DNA of 64,000 nt from Megamerina dolium. Its lineage: Eukaryota > Arthropoda > Insecta > Diptera > Megamerinidae. This document shows positions 11,293 to 23,399 of this stretch, piece by piece. Both the position numbers and the translations under genes were made by a program. The notes beneath the pieces were generated by a model. That model had not been told where the DNA came from. It did not search any database and worked only from the letters and a program-made list of their open reading frames with translations. How positions within the stretch are numbered: position 1 is the stretch's first letter; every line of letters starts with the position of its first letter. Location: assembly GCA_963854835.1 (NCBI GenBank), contig OY978528.1, forward strand, positions 54,222,508 to 54,286,507. Reading direction: 5' to 3'.

Positions 11293-13353
11293 TTTCCATA
11301 TTTTATTTTAATACTCGACAACTTACACAATCTAATACCGCCTTATGAGTATACGAACTCATTTTATAGTAGCTTGTATTACAGATTGTTCTTTTTTGTA
11401 ATTCTTTTTATTTTATTTTTTATACAACATCATCGTTAATCCTGTTGCTGACATTATTTACAACTGTTGTGGTGGTGTTTTCATTGAAAACATTCAATTT
11501 ATAACCATTCATTTTGGTTCATACTACGAGATATTTGCTTTCAGATATAATCATTTATTAATACTTATACTTTTTCATTTTGTATAAAGTATTCATATGT
11601 AGTTCGTTACAAATGTGAAACAAAAAGGGAGAAAAGAGAAAAGGTATATGAACACTTTTTTTTAAATGATTTATGATTTAAAAATGTGACACATATGCGT
11701 TTTACTGAAAAAACTCGACTATACCAAAAGGAAGTTAATGACTTTTGAAATGAAACACACAGCAGAAACTATGTCTTTATGATAATCAAGTGAAATATGT
11801 ATATAGATATTTCATTTTAAATACCAGTCAATGAAATGTGGTGATATAAATATATATTTTTGACTCCATATTCACCAAAATCGTATGCATTTAATAAATG
11901 CCACACTCAGCAAAAATTCAAAAATAATCTTTTGAGCGATGGACAGCAATAGCAATTGCTAAGTGATGAATGAGTAAAAGTTGTAGTTTATTATCAAAGG
12001 AAAATTATGATATTGGAAATGAAGTATTTGCATGACCATGTAATAGTTAATTACTTCCACTTATGTTTGTTGAAAAACATTTTCATATGAAGACCCAATT
12101 AAAAGATTTCCACAAAGCGTCCGCATGGAAGTTCGAAACAATCGTTTAAATATAGCTTTCATGCTGTTATAGAAGATTAATCCACCAGTTTTGTAGAGAT
12201 TTCAGAGTCAAATTATCGCTTTTGAATGGAAGTATGTAGCAATCATTTAAATATAGTTTCCATATGGAATATTAAATCCTTAGCTTGGAAGGGATTTGAG
12301 AGCTTATGAACGAAAGTAATTTCATGAAACCACACATATATTGAACACGTATGAAAAATTTAGCCAGTTAACTCTGAGAAGTCATGCGAGTAAGATCTGT
12401 GATAAATCCAGTTCTGTCTAGAAAAACAGATACGCAGCACTTCGATATCAAGCATGCTTCTTAATTTTTACCGCCAACTGAAACGCAGTTTCTCGAGAGA
12501 ATAGAATTGAGAGCATTCCAACTATTTTACATCTTCCTTAAGCCAGTAAAGTCAAGGCAGATGAATAGCTTCTCAGTTGAAATTGTTTCGATTAGATATC
12601 TTCGAAGAAAAAATTTGTGACAAGAAAAATCCTCTATAGACACTGAACGAAATGCGAGTTGTTACTTGGAGAAGCAGGTTGAACCAGCGAGAACCCATTA
12701 AATAGCGTTCTAATGTCATGAAATATACACATGTTCTCAAAGATTTGCATTTTCTTGTCATTTTTGTGCATAAAATTGTGTCTTTACAAAATTCGAATGG
12801 TTGAAATTCGTACCTCTTTAATGCTGATGCAATTTTTATGTAAATGTTAATTTAAAATTGTAAATAAGAATTGTAGGATTCGATAATGGTGTCCCTTCAA
12901 TTCATCGAAAATCGATTTTCTAATGGAGCAGTTTCACCAAATTGTTCAGTAAATTTGACTGTATCGCAAAGAAATTCCCTACAAAATGTTGCTTTAGCTG
13001 AACACACATATTGGGGCAAAATTCGATTAAAATACTTCCAAAGTTCTGTAAATGTTCGATTATTTTCCATTTGGTTTTTACTTTTTGTTTACACCAAATT
13101 AGTCTATATATGCACTAGCTTAGTAGGGTGAAAATAGTATTTTAAAGGAAGTCATATCATAGCGATATTAATTTAAATTACTAATTTAAATTTAAATTTA
13201 AATTACGGTATTGGCTAAATTCATCAGTCTTTTTCTTTTTTTAAAGATTTTAGCATTATTTTGATTAATTTTCAATTATATAAATACTATACACAAAAAC
13301 TAGCTAAGTAAATTAGTCTCTATTTATCTAGCAACTACTCAGATTACACTTAC
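10884..13353. other. Intron between exons C and B
   Basis: AT-rich intron-like sequence of about 2.5 kb. It contains a TA microsatellite (11243-11290), two diverged repeats of about 60 bp near 12130 and 12225, and an ATTTAAATTTAAATTT palindromic run near 13175-13205. An open frame at 12886-13131 has no splice or codon support. Confidence 0.5.
11243..11290. repeat. TA-dinucleotide microsatellite
   Basis: About 24 uninterrupted TA units in the intron between exons C and B. It generates spurious Tyr-Ile open frames on the plus strand. Confidence 0.95.
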
Positions 13354-13650
13354 AATGTTCATTATGGTAACAAATATTAACACGACGTGATAGTTTATTT
13401 GTTCCAAGCGTATTGGGACGTTCCAATTTGGAATTCTGTGAGTGTGTATCATGTTGATCACGCCCCTGACTAGAGCTGATATGAGCATGATTCGATTGTT
13501 GTTGTTGTGTATTGTTACCAACGCCTCCGCCGCCGCCACCACCTCCAGGTGGTGGCAGCATTGAGCCTTGACATGATGGTTGTTCGCTGTTTGGTGATAG
13601 TGTGCCGTTACCACCACCGTGTGGTGCATCAGTCTTGTCTTTTCTGGGTT
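13354..13650 (-). CDS. Low-complexity internal exon of the host gene (exon C)
   Basis: A 297-nt exon. The acceptor is TTTACATTTCAG above 13650 and the donor is GTAAGT at 13353-13348. It begins with two bases (AA) and ends with one base (T) of split codons, so it is symmetric and could be skipped without shifting frame. The frame reads PRKDKTDAPHGGGNG, a Ser/Gln stretch, LPPPGGGGGGGG, a poly-Gln run, then SKLERPNTLGTNKLSRRVNI and CYHNEH. Spliced to exon B or A, the split codon becomes TAT (Tyr) in both cases. The upstream exon must supply a base other than T, or the junction would read TAA. There is no recognisable domain; it looks like a disordered region. A second open frame through the same exon is judged a shadow, because the homopolymer runs typical of fly proteins are in this frame. 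Confidence 0.74.
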
Positions 13651-15082
13651 CTGAAATGTAAACAGAGAGTAAGATGTTAATTATTATTATTTTTTTGATT
13701 TGCTTTCATCTCATTTGCAATATGAAAAACTATAAGGATCTATTATTCATATCTCTTCTTTAACCATAAATAAAACTCGCTACCCAACAATGTATTTATA
13801 TTTCATTTGCGAAAAGTTGAATTTTTGTTTCGTGGTGTTCGAAGGACCAAAAACAGCAACGGAATAAAAAAAAAATGTGTTGAGTGAAAGATGGCTTGGG
13901 ACGTGAAAAATCACAACATTCTATGTATTACATACACACAGGAATGTATAGTGTATCACTAATTTTAGAAGTATCAAAGCATAAATAAAACAAAAATAAA
14001 AATTCAGCATCAGCGCCACCACATCAACATCATCATCACATTATAGTAGTTGTTGCATTAATGATGATATGATTTACCATAAGCATCGTGTTGAGATTGT
14101 GTCCTTTTGCACGTTTAATAATCGGCATTAAAACCAAAGAGAAAAAAAATACGAAACATGGTGAGAGAGAAACAAAACTAACTCACTGACTGAATAATAA
14201 AGATTTTTGTTCTCTTTGGAGGTGGAGTATATATTTTTTGTACTGAAAAACCACAAAAAAGTCAGTAAGTCAAATAACCACAGTGTTAAATATAATAAAG
14301 TCATCTGCGCGGATACAGAACGTATGAGTGAATTTATATGTGTATGTTTACCATGCTAGGGTGGGTGTATGTGTGTGTATGAATAACGTTCACCACAAAA
14401 TAATTATTACTTTACGCTTGGGCATCGTTAAGCTTGCAATGTCTCAAATGAATTTAATTAATCAAGTGTGCAAATGAATGTGTGTGTACTAGTATGTGAA
14501 TGCTGGTACAGTATTGTTAAAAATATCTGTATTTTAGATGTATATCAGCAACAAAATTCCAGTATAATAACCATAATTGTGTGGATTAATAATCTAAGAG
14601 CTCAAAGAACTACAAAATTTCCAGTTTTTGGACGATATTTTCCTAAGCATACCAATACTTTACATTACCTTATGAAAGGAAGAACATTTCAATTCTGTTT
14701 TCTCAAAATTTTGTAAATAATTATTTTCGTTAGTGTTCGTCAATGGTTTGATCAATACCTACTATGAACAGAAAATCAAAGAATGTAATGAATTATCATT
14801 ATCGCATTTTTTGTTTTCGTTTTCTTAACACTTCGAACAGGTGTCAGTTGGACCAATTCCTGGCATACACTTCTTAGTGAAACAAATTTATGTCCTTGTT
14901 TCAATGGTGATCATAAGGCATACTTATGATCGCTTGTTTAATGTTGTATGAGTGATTACTACAAGAAACACATATATCTATATTCATTGATATTGGGTGT
15001 TCCTGAGGCCAGTTGATTATAATGTGATATAAAAAATAATATAAACTCCAAATCCAATATTCATAATATATTTTGGTAAGTG
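13651..15082. other. Intron or 5' flank of exon C, nothing recognised
   Basis: AT-rich DNA with ordinary simple-sequence runs. No further upstream exon of the host gene with convincing splice signals was found. Confidence 0.4.
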
Positions 15083-15427
15083 TAGGGTGCCGTAGATCAG
15101 TGGTTAGTGTGTTGGCCTTCTGATGTCTAGGTCGTAGATTCAATCCCCGGCTGAAGCATAAAAAATTTAATATCAAAAAGATTTTTCTTTCGAACGGTAG
15201 CCACCTGTCGGCAAGCAATTGGTAATTCTTCCGGCAGTAACAATTTGCCATGGAAAAGCTTCTAAAAGAACTCTGTGACAAAGCTCAGAAAAGTGATGTC
15301 GTGAAAAGTGAGTTCTGCCGTTCATAACCGGCTTTAATTACTGTACAAAATTTAACACGCACAACAGTAATGGGAGAGAAGCTCAGCCAAAGAGCCCTTC
15401 GGCGCTTTAAGTGCCACATATTTATTT
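15083..15427 (+). mobile_element. tRNA-derived SINE, copy 2, nearly full length
   Basis: Begins GGGTGCCGTAGATCAGTGG, a diverged A-box. A B-box-like GATTCAATCC follows near 15137, then the full shared body and a short TTTATTT tail. GTAAGTG flanks both ends (15076-15082 and 15428-15434), a possible short target-site duplication. The minus strand has unrelated chance open frames. Confidence 0.83.
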
Positions 15428-15779
15428 GTAAGTGCAATTGCGTACTTATACTTTGCACGGTACTGTATTCAAATATAAGTATAAGCACGCGTACCATCCA
15501 TATGTATGTACTATATGCTTATCGATGAATACTTTTAATTGCTGTTAACTGAATTGCAAACACTTCGGAGTATAATTTGTCATTACATGAAAGAAAGAAT
15601 GAATGCAAACAAAATATATATATATTTATACAGCAGGTTCCATAGAAATGTATCTACATAATCAGACATTCATGTGAAAGGGTAATACCGAAGCTATTCT
15701 GAACTAACCATGGCAGATAGGCATAACTCACTCGCTTATAAAAATACTTATATGTTATGGCAGTTCTACAGACTTATAG

Positions 15780-16335
15780 ATTTATATGATCGGGAGCAAT
15801 GTATAGCGAAAAACATACTTTTGTATAAGAGGGAGGAGGGGTTTTCATCTCAATACGACCATTTATGAATTAGTCTGTTCATTAACAGATATAATCGTAT
15901 ATAACGATCTTCAGGTTTATATATTTTATATTTTCGTGTCCAAAGTGTGAAAACAGACAGTCAGCATAGTTTCGAATATGTCTCTTAAATGGTAAAAATA
16001 ATCGTATATACCAAGTTTCACTTGAAAACCGTATACAATATTTTTATTCGCAGTGTGAAAATATAATTTTAAAAATATACTTTTGTATAGGAGGTAGGTG
16101 TGGTGCTTTCACCAGATTTCGCCTGTTTACTCATATACGTGTAAATACATATAATAACATGTAGCGAAATTGAATTTGATGGCTTCATATTTTAGCATAG
16201 TAATATGCATAGTAATTTTATGTACCAATTTTCAGTTCAATCGCATTATAGTTTAGGAAATTATCGTACAAATATGTAGATATGCATGTAAGTATACCCT
16301 TGCATCTCTCGAGTGTCGGGTATTAATATACTTTT
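15780..16335 (+). repeat. Dispersed repeat with TTTTGTAT-type units
   Basis: Two related units about 265 bp apart contain ACTTTTGTATAAGAGGGAGG (15819) and ACTTTTGTATAGGAGGTAGG (16079), each followed by a TTTTCATC or CTTTCACC segment. The right side holds TATACCCTTGCATC and then GTGTCGGGTATTAATATA. Similar units recur at 43.6-44.2 kb and 54.95-55.2 kb. The transposon class is not known. Confidence 0.5.
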
Positions 16336-19300
16336 CTTTGAAACGTACTGTAGTTGGTTCATGTAAATGATTTTAAATGTTTTTAAGCGCTATAAATGAT
16401 AAGTGGATAAGTGTCGACTATTAGTGTTACTTAAACGTTTATTCAATTCTAGAAAATACTGGCAATTATAGTAATATCTTTGCCAAAAATCAAAACCAAC
16501 AAATTGAGTTAAGAAGTAATTGAAATGAATGCTTTAGTTTCTTGAAGACCTATGAGTATTATCACAGATGGTGTATTTTACCGCACTTTGCGTTAAATTT
16601 TGTTAAAAATTGCACTGAAATTTTGTACTAATAGCGTTTTCTTTCCTCAATAAAATGTTACACTTTTATTACCCTTTGCCAAGGCTGTTAAAATTTCATG
16701 TTACAAATTAAAAAAAAAATCTGATACAAATCAAATTATCATTTATGATACTAGCTAGTAAGCGTAATAAATACACATCAGTTCAAATGGTTATACATTT
16801 TTTTCAACATCAAACTACATGAGAAGTATATATGAACATACGATAGTATAGATATGCATTTACAAGAGTATATGTATATATATATTTCAATAAAATTTGG
16901 TTGTATTTAAAAAACAAATATCAATTCAATCAAATCAAATGAAATCAATTGAAATCAAACCAACATAAACATATTGAAAATTGAGAGAGAATGTAAAATT
17001 ACCACCAAGAAGTATGCTACAATAAATTTCAATAAACATTTCAGTCATTTTGAAATTAATTGACTTGTATAACTACCCAGTAGTAAATAGAACGAGTAAA
17101 AAGCGATTACAGAACTGCTTTTTTTGGGATCCAAAAGTCCTTACCATCTGCATGCTATCTCTAATTATTTTTATATGAAACGGGCCACATATGAATGCAT
17201 TCCGTAGGACATCTTTCAGAAAGAGTTTTTTTTTCAAGCACTCCACTAATGCCAAATTTTTTCATTCAATTTACATTGCGATTTCGATATAAGAATTACA
17301 ACATGTGTCTAAAACCAAAAACAACAAAAACTCACTCTAACAATTAATTGACTCGATTACTATCTAGCTGTGTACTAAAATCAAATCAATTGAAAATTAT
17401 GAGTGTTTGTACTTGTGTAGCTCATTTCAGTTTATTTCCTAAAAACATTACCTGCTCGTTTCTCGAGTAGGAAACAGTATACAGCGATGCTGATATGTGG
17501 ATTTCATTTGCTTCAAAGCTGTCCTATCATGTTTTATTGTCAAGGTATTGACAAATTTGCTGCTGGGTACTTATGTTCAAAGGCAGCTATATCAAATTTT
17601 TGATATTGACATATGGTAGGACACACAATAAAAAAAAAAAAAAAATTATTCAATTAAGTTAATTAACAACGAATCGAAAATTATGCTTTTATTCGTGTTT
17701 AAATATTTTCTTCTTCAATTAAGTTTGCACACACTTTTTATACTAGTTGAAGAAATTTGTTTTCAAAACTATTTTGCTTTGATTCATGGCTTACTTGAAA
17801 TTCTAAGCATCATTAAGCGCTGAAAAGTATGCAAAAGTATGCTTTTTTTGTGTGTGCAAATTATGCATATTTTTTTTTTGCAATTTTTTCAAGTTACCAT
17901 GAATATTTATTCGTACTCGTATGTAAGTTGTTCTTTCATCATTTTATACACTTTTGTCATTTTTTATTAAACTTTTACTTTTTATTTTTATTTTTTTTGT
18001 AAGTTGTAATACGTGTGTGGTACAAGTAGCTATTTGAAATGCATTTGATGATGGTTGAATGCAATGAAATGAATTTCAATTCAATTCAGAAAGCAAATAT
18101 TGATAGAGCATTGATATGCATGCATGTCTGCAGAAATATTATTCATCATTTAGTTCGATTATGATATTTTACTAAGTTTTGCTTCATGATATTTTAAATT
18201 GCCTCAAGTACACACAAGCATTCGTATAAACTTTTTAATACTACACACATTAAGATGTTGTACGACCAATACTTGATGATAATAATACAGCTACTGATTT
18301 ATGGGATAATCGAAGTTAATCCCAAAAAAAAGTTGTGAAAAAGCAAAAAAAGAAAAAAAAATGTTGAATAAAGTATTGCTGTTGCAATTGAAGTTAGTAA
18401 AATCGAATCACGTGCATATTTTTGAATAATCACATGTGCATGAGTTGGAGCACACGTAAGTGCTTACCACAAGCCAATTATTCATATTTATTACCATTTC
18501 ACGGATATGGGGCACATATGCTCGAGTGGGTGTACATATTAGTATTTAGTCGAAATATTTCTTAATCTTATTTTTTTTTGTCGGTTTTGTCACCAATTTT
18601 TAAATTCCTTTAATTAAATTAATGCCAAACAGATTAGTTAAATATTAAAAAGCTACAAATATATTTAGCAAATATAAAAGATAAATATTATGGTATGCAT
18701 AGTTTGTTTTTTTTTTTGCTAATTTTATTTTCTTGCTGTTATTTTTAGAATCATATTTTAATGAACAAGGTATACCATGCAAATACACATACGAACTTAC
18801 ACACACACACACACACACACACAATACACAAACAACTAGATAAAGTTTTTGCTGTTATTGTATGTAGGAGAAGAGAAAAATTTCTGCCGCTGACATTTTC
18901 GTATGGGCCAAAAACAACAACAACAACAATAAGAGGAAATTCATTTGAAATCATGATTTAAATCTTGTAAAAACAAAATAATTTCTTCTTTGACGTCATC
19001 AAGTTGTCTTGCAAAACAAAAACAAACAAAATAAAGCAAAAGTTGTTCTGGATGTTTTTTGTTTAAAATTAATTTTCTTTTATTTATTATTATTTTTTTT
19101 TAATCAGGGATAACATGAAATCAAAGCAACAAAAGCATGAAGCATACGTACTCAAAGAAAAACATGACAGGCATAATACGAATAGCTGTTGGAAACACAT
19201 ATACACCTACGCAAAGCAACACGCCAGCTTCATTGGCAATAATAATGGAAAAATCGAAGAAATAACAAATATTATGACCGGAAATATTTCCCCATAATAT

Positions 19301-20609
19301 TGTTTTTTTTTTTTTTATTGTTGAAAGTATTATAAATGGCAATTGTATTTGTAATGTATTTGTAGGAGGATTCCTTCACAATAATATAAAATGCATTAAA
19401 TCAGGTATGTACGCAAATAAAAATGTTCGGAATTATACAATAACGACTCCTCTTTCCTCCTTCAGCACTAAAATTCTTGTTTAGTTGTCTTTACCCTGTT
19501 TTGATACTCTACTGTTGAAACCTTATAATCCTTCCATTTCCTGATACTTTCATTTCTGTTAGCTGATCCAGAAAAACGGTTCTCGATCAATCGATCAATC
19601 GGTATATCTTAATGAATAACTCTAAGGCACCGTAATTTGTTAAATTTCACTAGAAACACACAAACAATGAGCATAACAACGAAAAGACAAATCAATCACA
19701 CAATTCATTATTGTACTCGAACAATCAATCAATTCTACATACTATAATATGTATAGTATAACATGAGATGAGATGTAAAATGAAATATTCAATAAAATTT
19801 CAACAAAATTTCCTTCAAACGTAAACATAAACAGAATAAATCGGCTAAAATCATTCGCGTTAAATACAATTCAATTGATGTATGCATATGTCACATTGCT
19901 TACTCCCCCACGCATATAGCAAATATACAAATGTATACCTCTTATGTATAATATTATACTTATAATACACATATGTACGAGTATACGTACATGATAATAT
20001 GTGTATCTATTCATGCATATTAAGGTTTTGCAAGTTTGTACACATACTTAGATAGAGTACATGCAGAAGGAGCAGTAGTAAATTCTCATTAAATTGAGAA
20101 ATGCATTTTGTAAATTAAGTTGTGACAATTTTTGTACACATTATACATATGTATAGATACTTATACAATGCTATAGCACATATACACAAGATCGCACATG
20201 ATTTTTGCATATTGAATACTACGCTATGGTTGCCGTGTGCATACATACGATATCTAGCAATCGAAATGAAATACATGCACAAATGTACTACATATAACAT
20301 ATAGTACATAAATCAATTTTTTTTTTATTTATACTAATCGATTTTGTAATTAAAATAAACACATTACTCGTACGTATTCATATTTACGTATGCAAATTCT
20401 TTGGCATTTGACCAAAATTCAACCATTTATAGGCAGAGTGCAATATATTAAAATTGCAGACAAGATATCATATCATATATGAATTTGTAAATAGTTAGTA
20501 GTAGATTTAGATCTAATCTAGACTCTAAATCTAAATTAGTTTTCAAATAAATTATGATACAATTAGATATGTAAGGAAATTAAATGTCCTTGCAGAGCCT
20601 ACCAAGGTA
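16336..20609. other. AT-rich non-coding stretch
   Basis: No gene supported. Contents include long poly-A and poly-T tracts, an AC microsatellite at 18799-18823 and many ATGTACATA-type steps. A strong acceptor-like TCCTCTTTCCTCCTTCAG on the plus strand near 19450 is not followed by a usable open exon. Confidence 0.4.
18799..18823. repeat. AC-dinucleotide microsatellite
   Basis: About twelve uninterrupted AC repeats in otherwise non-coding sequence. They give rise to spurious His/Thr and Cys/Val open frames. Confidence 0.95.
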
Positions 20610-20890
20610 TACATATTTCAATTCCCAAAATCATAAATCTGTGGGTAGAAATATTCAGGTTTTATATCTAAAAAAGTGCATGTGGTTCCGACTTTTTGGA
20701 GTGAATTTTCAACTACATTTATATATATTGATTTTCCAAATATAGTACTCGCATACTAATTGTGAAATGATATATAACGACTCATAGCAATAATTTTGTA
20801 TGGGAGCTACTTTAAATATGGGTCGTGGCTTGCTAATTTTTCTCCAAAATTATTTATCCTCACATTATTAATCTTCTAGTTTTCAGATTG
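20610..20890 (+). repeat. Partial repeat with TTTTGTATGGGAGCTA core
   Basis: The segment near 20796-20835 contains TTTTGTATGGGAGCTAC followed by GGGTCGTGGC, the same layout as the units at 47 kb and 55 kb. It is interrupted on its right by a 5'-truncated SINE; related sequence continues from 21020 to about 21420. Confidence 0.5.
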
Positions 20891-21010
20891 AAAAAAAAAA
20901 ATACTGTCCAAAATTTAACACGCACAACAGTAATGGAAAAGAAGCTCGGCCAATGAGCCCTTCGGAGCTTTAAGTGTCACATATGTATATATTTTTTTTT
21001 TTTTTTTAGA
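20890..21010 (+). mobile_element. tRNA-derived SINE, copy 3, 5'-truncated
   Basis: Only the last third of the SINE is present, from ATACTGTCCAAAATTTAAC to the TTAAGTGTCACATA end plus a T-rich tail. TTTCAGATT occurs on both sides (20881-20889 and 21011-21019), consistent with a target-site duplication. 5' truncation is expected for LINE-driven insertion. Confidence 0.75.
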
Positions 21011-21436
21011 TTTCAGATTAAGTAAGTTATGGCGGTTTAAAGTTTTAAGAATTTCCTCAACTGTGTGGGGCTACATGAAATACTTGGCGTTGCTCGCCAA
21101 TTTTAAACTAGGTTATTACGTACTTCATTGCTACCCTATGTAATGGATATAATTGTCTTACATTGAAGATTATGAAAGTTTTTTTAAACAAATTTCGTGA
21201 CTATATGGGAACTATATTAAAAAATGGGAGTGGCTCGCTCATTTCTGGCGAGATTTTTACTCACTACAATACCTAATGTTGCCCTAGATGGAAGATTAAA
21301 GAGTGATGTGGAGGTAAAAAATTTAAATAAATTGTTCGACTTTGTCTGAGAGCTATACAAAATAGCAGGCGTGGGTTATTAATTTTTAGTCGGGCAGATG
21401 ACCGAATATGCAATTTTTTATTACGGATATAATTTC

Positions 21437-21840
21437 TTATCTTCTTCTTCTTCTTCTTCTTCTTATGTGGCCATAATAACCGATGATCGATTTAGGCCGA
21501 ACATATAATAAAATGCGGCGCCAGTCTTCTCTGTTTTTCGCTTGCTGGCGCCAATTGAATATTCCAAGCGCCGCAAGGTTACCAAACATTTGGTCTTCCT
21601 CTTCTTCTGCGTCCTCCAGTGGGTCCCTCTTCGCTGTAGTGCCTTTTTTCATTCGCTCGACATGACCTAGCCAGCGCAGCGCTGGATTTTGATTCGCCTG
21701 ACGACTATGTCAATGTCAGCGTACAGCTCGTACTGCTCATCGTTGTACCTTATTCGATACTTCGTTATCAACGCAAATAGGTCCGAAGATCCTGCGCAAA
21801 GCTTTTCTCTCGAAAACTCCAAGCATTCTCTCATAATTTC
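21437..21840 (-). pseudogene. LINE reverse transcriptase C-terminal remnant with AAG-repeat tail
   Basis: Read on the minus strand, pieces such as NDEQYELYADIDIVVRRIKI and then NWRQQAKNREDWRRIL match the C-terminal, post-polymerase region of a LINE protein. The same region occurs in the neighbouring 23.4-24.5 kb copy. The element ends in an AAG trinucleotide run (21440-21464 on the plus strand as CTT), likely its 3' tail. It is a 5'-truncated, frame-broken copy. RTE-like is my best clade guess, from the protein style and the short tandem-repeat tail. Confidence 0.7.
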
Positions 21841-23399
21841 TTATAGTAGAAAAAATCTTTAATTACATGACTGAGTGATTAAAAAAAAAAATCAATGAAA
21901 AATGTGTGAATGTGCAAATGTATGAATAATTACACAGCTTAAACAGTAATAACCTTATTGAAACCAATTGAGAACAAATAAATGTTTTACCTACAAGGTG
22001 ATTCTTTTTGTTTATAGCAGTTAAGATGAAATATTAATGTTTTACCTACAAGGTGATTCTTTATGTTTATAGCGCTTAAGATGAAATATTCACAAAATAT
22101 ACAAAAATTGTCTTGATTATGTCTATGATAAGATTCGTAGTGACATATTCTAAAAAAAAAGAAAAAAATTTAGTTGAAAAAAGAACAGCTTATCAACATA
22201 CTTGACATTTAAGCCTACAAATTGATTGATAATGATTTAAAAAAAGAAAAGTATTTTTTTTTTGTTTTTTTCTAAGACTCAAAGAAATTTTTAGGTAGAT
22301 ACCTACCCTATTCAATACTTAAATTTAAGCTATATATGAATGTCATAAAAAGAAGAAAAAAAAAGTGATCGACTGACATCATCTGGTAGATGTCTAAACG
22401 CAAGTCATCACAAAGATGCTGCTGTCACGTTGAATGACAAATGTGCTCTAAAATGACATTTGTTATGGTGTGGCGTCATGCGTTTCGGTGTTTCTTTTCG
22501 TGTGTGTGTGCTTGAGTATATTTCATGACAATAAGATAAATATGCAGTAATATACAAATATATGCATGTTTCTAGACACATGTGATTCTATACACATAGT
22601 TATTTATATATCTATATAATCATATGCACCATCGTTGAATGGTTGACAGTTGAAAGTGAAAGTTGACAATCAAAATATTTCAATTTTTCGTCTATTGCAT
22701 AATTTCATTTTTGCGCTCTATTAAGTAATCGAAGTACATACTAAATATACATAGGTACTATATATGTAACCTTGACAATACTAAGGGTACGTAAAACTAC
22801 CAAAATTGTATATAATATTTACTAATGCATGAAAGCTTTATCCAACTGATTGTGGGTGATTAGGTAAATAATTAAAAATTGATGTATCATGTATGTATTA
22901 TCAATATCTAAAAATATCAATCGGTATGTGTACATACATACAATAGATACATGTATAATATGTTAGTGTTTGCATATCAGATGTTGTACTAATTGTTTGA
23001 CAATGATAATTACATAAAATATTCTTGTAGCATCATTAATTACTCTACGCTTAAACGCACAGATGAGATTTGCAGTCTATAGACTGAGGTAGGAAGATAA
23101 AATCAATTAAATGCCTAGGGCCGTGATAAGCCATTAATTATCACAAGACATGCGCTTGCACACAATACACACTATATGAATCTATATGGCAAGTAATCGT
23201 ATGTGCTTAGGTGAACATAAAATTAATATGTAAAGCAAGGTTCACTTACATTTGATAAGCAATGTAGCGCAGCCTTATGGCAAATTCATTGACAAAGTGT
23301 AGGTACGAAACAATTTTCGTTCACTTATGTACATATAAATACAATTTTTGTAACGTTAGCCGTTTGGGAAACTCTTATTCTTATTTTCACAAGGTATTA
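21841..23399. other. AT-rich stretch with a 55-bp tandem duplication
   Basis: Apart from the duplication at 21981-22090, no gene or recognised element. A T-rich and A-rich block (22150-22290) separates the two LINE fragments. Confidence 0.4.
21981..22090. repeat. Two-copy 55-bp tandem duplication
   Basis: The unit starting AATGTTTTACCTACAAGGTG is repeated immediately, at 21981-22035 and 22036-22090, with about three differences. This indicates a fairly recent local duplication. Confidence 0.92.

Noticed and set aside
12886..13131. 81-residue plus-strand frame in the C-B intron
   Set aside because: No family resemblance, no flanking splice signals, and it lies within the intron of a gene on the other strand.
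13339..13629. Second open frame through exon C
   Set aside because: It is open only because the repeats lack stops. It reads as Ile/Val/His runs and does not keep the Gly, Pro and Gln homopolymers typical of fly proteins.
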